DNA of 64,000 nt from Halobacillus halophilus. GTDB taxonomy: Bacteria; Bacillota; Bacilli; Bacillales; Halobacillaceae. The translations under genes were made by a program, and so were the position numbers. A model generated the notes under the pieces. That model was not told where the DNA came from. It saw nothing but the letters and a program-made list of their open reading frames with translations, and searched no databases. The DNA lies in contig NZ_JAIVAL010000008.1 in assembly GCF_020171985.1 (NCBI RefSeq), forward strand, positions 62,001-126,000, in the 5' to 3' direction. Shown here piece after piece: positions 9,385-18,000 of the stretch; the stretch's first letter is position 1, and each line of letters begins with the position of its first letter.

Positions 9385-10461
9385 ATGAAACAAGTACTTA
9401 AAATTGCAAGCGCCTTCATAGGAATTATTGTCGGTGCCGGCTTTGCATCGGGACAGGAAATTCTTCAATACTTTACGAGTTTCGGATACTTAGGGACGAT
9501 TGGCACGATTCTTTCCACCGCTTTGTTTGCCTACATGGGGATGATGCTGGTCAAACTTGGTACACGAACGCAGGCCACCTCGCATAAAGAAGCGATCTAC
9601 AAAGTAAGTGGATACAAACCTTTAGGAGTGATTGTAGATTACGTCATCATTCTGACCTTGTTCGGTGTCGGAGTCGTCATGATCGCAGGAGCGGGTTCCA
9701 TTCCAAGCCAGCAGTTCGGAATGTCTCCGCTTGTAGGGGTTATTATTATGAGCCTTATCGTTATGGCCACCGTGATGATGAACGTGGACAAAGTCGTCAA
9801 TGTCATCGGCAGTATTACCCCGTTTTTAATTTTGACCGTGATCATCATATCCATCTACAGTTTGTTTACGATGGATCAGTCCTTTGGTGATTTAAATTCT
9901 GCAGCGGTCGAACAGCCTTCAGCCTTATCTAATTGGTTTCTATCCGCTATTAATTACGTTTCCTTTAACGTAGCCGTGGGGGCATCCATGTCGTTACTGA
10001 TGGGAGGAAATGAAAAGAACGAGCGGACATCTGCTATTGGCGGGTTGCTTGGAGGTCTCGGACTCGGCATCATGATTGTCCTCAGTCACCTGGCGATTTT
10101 CTCGAAAGTCGACACGGTAGCTGCCTATGATATGCCGCTTCTTGCACTTGTCGATAACCTGTCCCCAATATTAGGCATGTTCTATTCTGTGGTGTTGTTC
10201 GGGATGGTCTTCAATACAGCCGTCAGCATGTTCTTCTCTTTTGCTGCTCGTTACACAAAAGTCGGAACAAGCAATCACAAAAAGTTTGTCCTTGTTACTG
10301 GTGTAGTAGCTTTCGGACTCAGCTTTGTAGGATTCACCGAACTTGTCGCATTCTTCTATCCATTGATTGGATACATGGGGCTGTTCCTGATCTTAGCTTT
10401 AATTACCGCTCCGTTCCGGTTGAAGAAATCCCAACAGAAAGAAGAACGTTTATCTGCATAA
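9385..10461 (+). CDS. ykvI: YkvI-family membrane transporter
   Basis: Polytopic membrane protein of 358 residues with about ten hydrophobic spans. It begins with the GIIVGAGFASGQEI motif typical of YkvI and distantly of the APC/LeuT-like amino-acid transporters, where the glycine-rich unwound first helix binds substrate. AGGAGG lies before the ATG. Divergence from adeR and proximity to ald suggest, by inference only, an amino-acid transport role. It ends in a strong terminator about 60 bases before the leftmost island repeat. Confidence 0.8.
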   Translation: MKQVLKIASAFIGIIVGAGFASGQEILQYFTSFGYLGTIGTILSTALFAYMGMMLVKLGTRTQATSHKEAIYKVSGYKPLGVIVDYVIILTLFGVGVVMIAGAGSIPSQQFGMSPLVGVIIMSLIVMATVMMNVDKVVNVIGSITPFLILTVIIISIYSLFTMDQSFGDLNSAAVEQPSALSNWFLSAINYVSFNVAVGASMSLLMGGNEKNERTSAIGGLLGGLGLGIMIVLSHLAIFSKVDTVAAYDMPLLALVDNLSPILGMFYSVVLFGMVFNTAVSMFFSFAARYTKVGTSNHKKFVLVTGVVAFGLSFVGFTELVAFFYPLIGYMGLFLILALITAPFRLKKSQQKEERLSA

Positions 10462-10465
10462 ATTA

Positions 10466-10495
10466 AAAGGCCGCCTCTATTTGGCGGCCTTTTTT
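10466..10495 (+). terminator. Intrinsic terminator of ykvI
   Basis: AAGGCCGCC/GGCGGCCTT stem followed by TTTTT. Confidence 0.92.
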
Positions 10496-10553
10496 CATTG
10501 TTTAGATGGATTTCTACGTTCTCTGCCTCGGTACGGATGTGCTTTTGACTTAC

Positions 10554-10568
10554 TTATGATAAGGCTCA
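10554..10568 (+). repeat. SCC-type attachment repeat att1 (left outer end of island)
   Basis: TTATGATAAGGCTCA, whose reverse complement contains TATCATAA, the core recombined by Ccr enzymes in staphylococcal SCC elements. The 14-mer TTATGATAAGGCTC recurs at 11495 and at the 3' end of rlmH (22834). Immediately inside lies a GTAACCAT/ATGGTTAC inverted repeat (10571-10578 and 10594-10601). Confidence 0.75.
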
Positions 10569-10728
10569 CCGTAACCATTTAAACTGAGGTTTGATGGTTA
10601 CATGACTATTCATGGTTTTCGTACTTTCAAAGTTCATCTTATCCGTAAGTTTTAAGAAATTTTCGTACGCACGTAATCCGCAAGTGGAGGAATAGTACCT
10701 AGATTCTCGTTCAGAAAGCAAGTTGAAA

Positions 10729-11274
10729 CTAGTTAAAAGTATTTCCTGTTAAGTTGGATTGCCTCTGTTTATATTCTTCACGAAGCATAGAATAGATTGC
10801 TTGATCTAAATATCCCCTTTCACTTTTATAACTCGCTCTTAAAACACCTTCACGATAAAAGCCTACTTTTTCGTACAGTTTAATTCCTACGACATTATCA
10901 AGATATACCTCTAGCCAAAAACGATTCATGGCCAAAGTTTCAAACGCGTACTTAAGAAGCCCAATTAAGATTTCCTTCCCATAACCTTCACCTTTTTTTG
11001 TAATAACAATACGTTTCAATTCCCATTTATTTGATTGAAAATCTAACCGACTTAATGAAAAACCTACAGGATCATCTTTATTCTCCAACTTGATAATCAT
11101 AAGCTCATAATTTGGGTCATCGACCTCTAATTTGTGTTCATCATAAGTGCCACTCCAAACAAAATCACGTGCCCCTTCAGCCTCTTCCATTTCTATAATT
11201 TTTGAAATATCATTATGATTTGCGCGATCTACTATTAAACGCTCTGTTTGAAATAATCTTTTTGATTTAGTCAC
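10729..11274 (-). CDS. GNAT family N-acetyltransferase (RimJ/RimL-like)
   Basis: Cytoplasmic acetyl-CoA-dependent acetyltransferase of 181 residues. It opens with the RimJ/RimL signature LFQTERLIVDRA. The acetyl-CoA loop is KKGEGYGKE (residues 93-101), and the C-terminal part has the family NVVGIKLYEKVGFYREGVLR. The substrate, whether protein N-terminus, ribosomal protein or small molecule, cannot be told. It is the only gene between att1 and att2, so it looks like the sole cargo of a roughly 0.94-kb cassette. It is AT-rich compared with ykvI. Confidence 0.85.
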   Translation of the reverse strand: MTKSKRLFQTERLIVDRANHNDISKIIEMEEAEGARDFVWSGTYDEHKLEVDDPNYELMIIKLENKDDPVGFSLSRLDFQSNKWELKRIVITKKGEGYGKEILIGLLKYAFETLAMNRFWLEVYLDNVVGIKLYEKVGFYREGVLRASYKSERGYLDQAIYSMLREEYKQRQSNLTGNTFN

Positions 11275-11490
11275 TATTTATCCCCTTTACAATTTTTACT
11301 CCACTTTCTTATGTCCTATTATTTCCCCTAAAGGATATACCAAAACAAGTTTGATTTGAGTTTACGTTCGATACAGGTCGTCGTGGGAGTGGCGGGCTTC
11401 TCCAACGGTTGTAGTTCTGTTTGATCATTAGTTCACATACAGTGTAATAACTACTGTTTAATGGAAGTGATACTAATTTTGGAGTTTCCA

Positions 11491-11707
11491 CTATTTATGA
11501 TAAGGCTCATTTTTCATAATCTTAAACGCCCGGCACACCTGCTCCACCAGCATCAGCCTCATCAACTGATGCGGAAACGTCATCTTGGAAAAGGATAGAC
11601 TAAAGTCACTCCGCTTCAGCACCTCATCACGCAACCCAAGCGATCCGCCAATCACAAACGCCACTTTACTGTCCATATGACTGGCAAGCTTTGCAGATGT
11701 CAGCTGT
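11491..11707 (-). pseudogene. 3' fragment of a second rlmH gene
   Basis: Roughly the last 70 codons of an rlmH gene. Its translation from [12 protein letters not shown] to [14 protein letters not shown] matches the intact rlmH at 22830 with about a dozen base differences by eye over some 190 bases. A 21-base in-frame deletion between ACT repeats removes the residues LATYGKS. Homology stops abruptly near 11707, so the 5' two thirds of the gene are missing and no start is present. The relic carries the att2 core at its end. The divergence suggests it came in from a related genome rather than by recent duplication. Confidence 0.88.
11495..11509 (+). repeat. SCC-type attachment repeat att2
   Basis: Second exact copy of TTATGATAAGGCTCA, forming the 3' end (codons for EPYHK-stop context) of the truncated rlmH relic. 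It divides the small GNAT cassette on the left from the 11.3-kb cassette on the right. Confidence 0.8.
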
Positions 11708-11838
11708 AAGGTGACTCAGATAACCTGTTTACCGAGGTTAAGAATAGAAAACATAAAGTGAAATCTAAAGAGAATTTGGATTAAGCTCGCAGATTTTATA
11801 CAACGTCTCACCTCTTCACGATTTATAGTTGGAATAAC

Positions 11839-11866
11839 AAAAAAGCTGCAGTACTTCACCGCAGCT
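11839..11866 (-). terminator. Intrinsic terminator of the island ABC operon
   Basis: Minus-strand AGCTGC/GCAGCT hairpin followed by TTTTTTGTT, just after the permease stop. Confidence 0.78.
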
Positions 11867-11889
11867 CTCTTCTCCTCTATAATGATTTA

Positions 11890-12588
11890 TTAATCAAAAC
11901 GACGCTTCTTAAATATAAAGATGGTTACTATTATACTGACTACTGCCCACAGAGATAAAACCAGGAAAGGCTCCCCAACCGACTGTCCCTCCCTTAACTG
12001 CATAAGCAAATGGCCAAATTGCTGATCCGGCAGATAGCCCATCACTTGAATTACCCGCTCGGATTCAATCATCGTTTGAAAGATATCTCCCACACCGAAA
12101 ATAAATAAAACAGGGATGCCGATGACCGAGGTTTCCATTACCGTACGCGAAATCAGCCCGAGTATGGTCCCGATACTGATAAAGATCACGAGACTTATCA
12201 GGATCGCTGCAGCGACGAGGAAGATCTGATCAGGCATAGGAATTTCCCCTATGAAAATGACAGCAGCGATCATAATTACGCTTAAGACAGCCGAAAGTAA
12301 ACTTTTTCCAATGAAAATTTCTGCGGTGTTCAATGGGGAAAGAAGGAGCCCTCTTAGCGTGTTCTTCTCTTTTTCTTCCGCAATGACGCCTGCCTGAATA
12401 AATGAACCTACCATCACCATGGACAGGACGATCGGCATAAAAGCGGCCTCTGACTGAACCCCTTCTCCCTGGTTGAAAATAAAAGCAAAGAACAGCGGTA
12501 TAACACCCGTGGAAAGCATATACGCATTTTTTAGAAAATCGCGATAGTCCTTGATGAATACAGCCTGGATTCGTCTGATGGAAGTCAT
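11890..12588 (-). CDS. ABC-2 type exporter permease (island)
   Basis: Membrane component, 232 residues with about six hydrophobic spans, beginning MTSIRRIQAVFIKDYRDFLKN and containing the AEEKEKNTLRGLLLSP loop typical of ABC-2/NatB-like permeases. Its ATG overlaps the stop of the ATPase gene at 12588 (ATGA-type junction), so the two are translationally coupled. Last gene of the ABC unit, before a terminator. Substrate unknown; NatAB-type and lantibiotic-immunity exporters are possible. Confidence 0.85.
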   Translation of the reverse strand: MTSIRRIQAVFIKDYRDFLKNAYMLSTGVIPLFFAFIFNQGEGVQSEAAFMPIVLSMVMVGSFIQAGVIAEEKEKNTLRGLLLSPLNTAEIFIGKSLLSAVLSVIMIAAVIFIGEIPMPDQIFLVAAAILISLVIFISIGTILGLISRTVMETSVIGIPVLFIFGVGDIFQTMIESERVIQVMGYLPDQQFGHLLMQLREGQSVGEPFLVLSLWAVVSIIVTIFIFKKRRFD

Positions 12589-13439
12589 TATAACAGCTCC
12601 TTTCCTGTAACTCGTGCGAAAATATCGCCTAAGGTTGGCTCATTGGAGTGCACAGAAGCCAGCTGCTGGTGGGCGATCACTTCCTGAATACGTTCCGCTC
12701 CCGCATGATCGTTACCGACGAGTTGTTCTCTCCCATCCTTCAACAAGAGAGTGATGGAGGAATCCGAATGTCTGACCCGCAGTTCGCGTGGCGGCCCCTG
12801 CAATTGAATGGTTCCTTTATTTAGAAAAGCCACTCGATCACAGATTCGTTCCGCTTCATACATATCGTGGGTCGTTAAGAAAACGGTGGTTCCTTCTTCA
12901 TTCAACGTTCGTAAAATGCGGTGAATCCGCTCGGTACTTACAGGGTCCAGGGCAGACGTCGGTTCATCCAGAAATAACAATTCCGGCTTATGCAGAATCG
13001 TCCGCGCCAAGGTCACACGCTGCCTCATGCCCTTCGACAGCTTGCTGACCACTTTAGATTCTTCCCCTTTTAATCCCACTTCATCCAGCACCTCACCTAT
13101 ACGCTTATAGGACACACCGTACAGTTTACAAAACAATTTTAAATTTGCATTTACCGTTAAACGTTCATACAAACCGGTATTATCGGTTAACACACCAATT
13201 CGTTTCATTTGCTTCGGGTTTTTTAAGTCTTCTGCTGGCTTTCCAAACACTTGAATGCTGCCGGACTGATAACCTTCTTGCGCGGTCAGCAGCTTAATGG
13301 TCGTCGTTTTTCCAGACCCGCTCGGCCCTAAAAACCCAAATGTTTCTCCTGTTTGGATGGAAAACGACAGATCATCCAGTGCTCGCTTCCCGTCAAAATC
13401 TTTATAAACATTTGAAACCTCAATAATCTCCTTCATCAT
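12588..13439 (-). CDS. ABC transporter ATP-binding protein (island)
   Basis: 283-residue ATPase with intact Walker A GPSGSGKTT (38-46), signature LSKGMRQRV (134-142) and Walker B LLFLDEPTSALDP (from about 154). The first two codons are both ATG, and a GGGG ribosome-binding site sits five and eight bases upstream respectively. It couples to the permease by overlap and lies 202 bases downstream of the ABC/LytTR fusion gene on the same strand, which probably regulates it. Part of the 11.3-kb cassette between att2 and rlmH. Confidence 0.9.
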   Translation of the reverse strand: MMKEIIEVSNVYKDFDGKRALDDLSFSIQTGETFGFLGPSGSGKTTTIKLLTAQEGYQSGSIQVFGKPAEDLKNPKQMKRIGVLTDNTGLYERLTVNANLKLFCKLYGVSYKRIGEVLDEVGLKGEESKVVSKLSKGMRQRVTLARTILHKPELLFLDEPTSALDPVSTERIHRILRTLNEEGTTVFLTTHDMYEAERICDRVAFLNKGTIQLQGPPRELRVRHSDSSITLLLKDGREQLVGNDHAGAERIQEVIAHQQLASVHSNEPTLGDIFARVTGKELL

Positions 13440-13641
13440 TATTTCCCCTTTCCTGCTTTCGCAAGTGACTATCCTAAGTTTAAAAGGAACTTATGGTCAC
13501 AGCATTAAATCAAGCATGGAAGGAGGGTATGATTAGATGAATGGAGCTATACGATTGTGAATGGAACACCGAAATGGCTTACTCGTAATCATAACCGGTC
13601 CAGCAAACGACTTCTACCGACATTTCCCGGGAAATATTTAC

Positions 13642-14592
13642 TTACATCCGCAATACATTCTTTAGATCCTGCAGGTTCACAATATAGGATCTATGACAGC
13701 GAAAGAATCCAAATGGCTCCAACCGCTCCGATAATTGTTGCAAAGTGATCGTACAAGGAAATACTCCGCCTTTCACATGCAGCTGAACGGTGCCATCTAC
13801 ACTTTCCACGTAATCAATCTCTGTAGGATCAAAAAGAATAATTTTTTCTTTTACCTTTGCAGGAATCCTCTCCAAATGAACCTGAGTGCTGGATTCAGGT
13901 TCCTGTTGTTCATTTTCAACCTCTTCCTGTTGCTCATCAGGTTCCTGCACATCCATTTTCTTTAATCCATCTTCATTCAGGCGATACACTTCATTCGTAA
14001 TAATGACCGCACTTTCCATATTGCTCGTTATAATTAAAGCCGCTCCACCCTCTGCTTTATGGTCATTAATTAAGCTACTCAAGATCACCTTACTCTCTAA
14101 ATCAATATTCTGATCAGGCTCTTCCAAAATCACCAGAGCGGGCTTATGAACAAGGGCCTTAGCAAAGGACAGGCGCTTTCTTTCCGAGAAAGTAAGCTTT
14201 TTAATCCCTTGAGACTTCTTAGCGGATAAATTTACTTTATGTAATAACTCATCAATATCCGCCTTTTTGCCATAAAGCTGCTGGTGAAATTTCAAATATT
14301 CATAAGGAGTTAACCGCTCATAGATTCCTTCCTCATGCTGCACTAATCCAATTCGATTACTATATCGCTTCCAGCGGGAAGGAGGGTAATCATTTTGGCC
14401 AAAATAACACACCTTTCCTGAGCCGGCGTCCTGTCCGGTCAAGATGCTTAATAGTACTTTACCCACGATATGGTCGCATTGGATGGCTGCTACTTCTCCC
14501 TGGTTGAGCTGGAAGGTAAAAGGGTGAAACCATACTTTATCTCCATCGACCTTACCTAGGTTTTGTATTGATATGATGGGCTGCTCTGACAT
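13642..14592 (-). CDS. Degenerate ABC ATPase fused to a LytTR DNA-binding domain (regulator)
   Basis: Two-domain protein of 316 residues. The first ~200 residues are ABC-ATPase-like, but Walker A is replaced by CDHIVGKVLLS and the signature by FSERKRL. Only a Walker B-like LVILEEPDQNID remains, so ATP hydrolysis is unlikely. After an acidic Gln/Glu linker (about residues 215-240) comes a LytTR domain with EIDYVESVDGTVQLH and FFRCHRSYIVNLQDLK. It stops about 30 residues short of the usual LytTR length. GGAG eight bases before the ATG at 14592 fixes the start. Upstream of an ABC exporter on the same strand, it is most likely its transcriptional regulator. Confidence 0.82.
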   Translation of the reverse strand: MSEQPIISIQNLGKVDGDKVWFHPFTFQLNQGEVAAIQCDHIVGKVLLSILTGQDAGSGKVCYFGQNDYPPSRWKRYSNRIGLVQHEEGIYERLTPYEYLKFHQQLYGKKADIDELLHKVNLSAKKSQGIKKLTFSERKRLSFAKALVHKPALVILEEPDQNIDLESKVILSSLINDHKAEGGAALIITSNMESAVIITNEVYRLNEDGLKKMDVQEPDEQQEEVENEQQEPESSTQVHLERIPAKVKEKIILFDPTEIDYVESVDGTVQLHVKGGVFPCTITLQQLSERLEPFGFFRCHRSYIVNLQDLKNVLRM

Positions 14593-14925
14593 CCAAATCA
14601 CTCCAGGATTATTAGTATTCTCGCTTCTATATACAGCTTACACGGTGAGTGAAAAATAAGGAAATAGTAATTTTACATTAACGACTTCATTTAAGTATCT
14701 TCAAACCGAATTTGTCATTCGTATCGCGCCTCGATATGAGTGATACGCCTTTAGTTATTCTACACTGATTAAAGCAATACCTGTGCGCAGATCATCATTG
14801 AAACTTGAGGGAACACTTTAATCGTCGTTTATTTTCAGAACAACCATAGCGTTAAGTAAAGGAAGCAACTAAAGAAATTGATCCCTTTATCAGTAAAAAA
14901 AAGAAGACGCAATTTACAATATTAT
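14593..14925. other. Intergenic region with no recognised feature
   Basis: About 330 AT-rich bases between the divergent ABC/LytTR gene and the large helicase gene. No convincing ORF, RNA or repeat seen. Confidence 0.6.
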
Positions 14926-14931
14926 ACTTTT

Positions 14932-14963
14932 TTGAACAAATTACTCTGTGGGGTTGGTATAAT
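14932..14963 (+). promoter_or_regulatory. Promoter of the large helicase gene
   Basis: TATAAT at 14958-14963 preceded by TGG (extended -10). The best -35, TTGAAC at 14932, is at a 20-base spacing, so recognition probably rests on the extended -10. Confidence 0.55.
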
Positions 14964-15004
14964 ATATAAAGTACCTATCTTATTAAATACGAGGTGGTTA
15001 ATTA

Positions 15005-18000
15005 GTGGAAAAGCTCATTTCCTGTGATTGCGAATATGATGAGAGAGTTTGTTTTGCGCTCCAACAGAACCATGTCCCTTTTATTAATCGTTTAACGCTT
15101 GAGAATCCTAGTAAAGAAAAATATAACGGTATTAAAATAACTCTTACCTCCAACCCTTCCTTTTTTGAAACCAAAACCATCTATTTAGACTCATTAAATC
15201 CTGAAGAATCTATTGAATTAAAACCAGATATCCAATTGTCTGCCGATTACCTTAGTAATCTTGAGGAAAGCATGAAAGGTTATTTCAGCATAAAAATAGA
15301 AATGGGCGAGCTGGAAGTCTATCAGAAAAACTTAGCTGTGGATATTTTGTCCTTCGATAGCTGGCCGGGCTCCAGTGTCATTCCTGAAATCATTTCGAGT
15401 TTTGTAACGCCAAACCGTCCTTTTATTATGGAAATTATAAAACAGGCATCTGGAATTATGCATAAAAACACCGGAATTTCCTCTATGGATGGCTATCAAA
15501 GCGGAGATCCTAATCGTGTAATTGCCCAACTGTCAGCGATCTACTCCGCTATCTCAGAGCAAAGAATCACGTATGCTAACCCTCCTGCAAGCTTTGAAGC
15601 TGAGGGACAGAAGGTACGATTTCCTGATTTGATTAAAAAACACAAATTAGGCACTTGTCTTGATTTAACCCTCTTGTATGCCGCGTGTGCAGAAGCCATA
15701 GGTATTCACCCTCTCATTGTTTTTTTCCAGGGACATGCCTATCCTGCTTTCTGGCTGAAAGAATTTGCCTCTCCGGAGAGTTATCAGGATGATAAAAGCA
15801 TATTAACGAAAAGTATGGCGGGCGGTATAAATGAGGTTATTGCCGTAGAATCTACTTATCTCACTGATGAACATTCCACGTTTAGTAGCGCGGTTCAAGC
15901 TGCAGAGAGCAGTTTAAATAAACCCTATTATTTTCATTTTTTCGTAGATGTACGCAGAAGCAGAATTGGTCAAATTAAACCTCTCTCTTTAAAATTCAGC
16001 CCTGATTCCAACATGCAGGTTGAGGTGCAGCCAGAAGAGCCTGTGCGAATTAACAGCAATTTTGCTTTTGAAAAAGTGGAGGTTATCCCTGAAGATGAGC
16101 ACTCCGCTATTCACCCGGACGACTCTCAAGATAAAATCACCTATTGGCAAAATAAATTAATTGATATGAGTTTGCGTAACAATCTGCTTAATTATCGGAT
16201 TCAGAGCCAGGGAATCCCTGTGGTTACCTCGGACATTGACAAGATCGAGGATATCCTGGCCATGGGCAAAAAAGTTTTCATAGAACCTTTACCAAACGAG
16301 TGGCGAAATAGAATACGAGATTTTAAAGACCAAAAAGAATTAGTAAACAGTAAGATTTTATCGGAAGATGTGAAGAACAACAGGTTACGATCGCTTCATT
16401 CCGAAGTGAAATTAGAGAAAGAACTCGTAAAACTCTATCGAAAAGCTAAGAATACCCTTGAAGAAACCGGAGCTAACTCGTTATTTATCGCTTTAGGATT
16501 CTTAAAGTGGTTTGATCCTAAATCTCCATCCATGGAACGGTTTGCGCCTATCCTTCTTCTTCCCGTCGACCTGGTCAGGCTTTCTGCTAAGAAGGGATAC
16601 TACATAAGAGCCCGGGATGAAGAAATACAAATCAACATCTCTTTAATTGAGTACTTAAAGCAGTCTTTCGGTATTGATGCCTCCATGCTCTACACGATCC
16701 CCAAAGACGAACATGGAGCAGACGTTAGAAAAGTGTTAACGAATATGCGAAGAATGATTATGCAGATGAAGAATTGGGATGTCTATGAAGAAGCCAGCAT
16801 AGGTGTATTTTCCTTTTCTAAATTTGTGATGTGGAATGACCTCGTCAATCATTCAGAGGAACTAAAGAAGAATAAGATCGTGAAAAGTCTGATCGAAGGA
16901 AGTTATTCTAACCCTCACGATGAGACGTTTAATTATCTGACGAGAAAGGACGACGAAGAAACCAGAGTATATGCTCCATTAAGCTCCGATGGCAGCCAGA
17001 CAGAAGCGATCCTGGCCACAAGCAGTGACAAGAGTTTTGTTTTACATGGGCCGCCTGGTTCAGGTAAATCACAAACGATCACGAACATGATCTCTCATGC
17101 ACTGGCTACCGGGAAGTCTGTTCTTTTCGTGGCTGAAAAAATGGCGGCTCTCAATGTCGTACAAAACCGATTAGCTTCGCTTGGCCTGGATGACTTCTGC
17201 CTTGAGGTCCATTCCAATAAAGGACAGAAGAAAGATATACTTAAGCAGCTGGAGAAATCCTTCGATTTGCACAAAGAAGTTAAAGGGACGAATTGGGAAC
17301 GGAAATTTGAGGAAGTAAAATCTTTAAAAAAAGAATTAAATAAGTATGTTGACGAACTTCACCAAAGGACTTCACTCGGTCAGAGTGTTTTTGAAATGAT
17401 TGAAACCTATTCAAAAATTGCCGCTCCTGAAGAATTAATTGAGTTTGAAAAAAAACCCGTTATGCAAATGGATGAGATTAAACTGCGGCGTACGAAACAA
17501 ATCATCGAAGAATTAGAAGTGATCAGCAAGGCTTGCGGACGTGTAAAAGATAACCCCTGGCTGGGAATCAAGCAAACGCATTATTCCTTAAGTCTGCATG
17601 ACGCTCTGAAAGAAGAACTGACTGGAATTCAATACGAAAAGGAAAAACTTCTTTCTTTAGATAGAAGCTTAGCGGAGCTCGGTTTTTCTCATAGTCTAAA
17701 AGATCATAGCTGGTACCTGTTCATCTATAAGATGATTCCTTTCCTGCACAATCTGCCTGATGCTGAATTAAAGCTTATTGGAGAGGAACAGTTTGAAAGT
17801 GTGAAATCTGAAATTAATAAGGTCATTCGTGCCGGGGAATCGCATGATGAAGCGAAAGGTAAAATAGAAGATCGCTTCGATCCCTCGATATTGAAACTAG
17901 ACGCAGAAACACTGCTGCAAAATTTTAGAGTGGCTGAGAACAGCTGGTTTCTCCAGGAAATGCTGGACAAGATGAAAATTAAAAAAGAACTAAAGAAATA

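Noticed and set aside
11309-11491. 60-codon minus-strand ORF beside att2
   Set aside because: No ribosome-binding site and no protein-like composition or family resemblance; it ends in the att region by chance.
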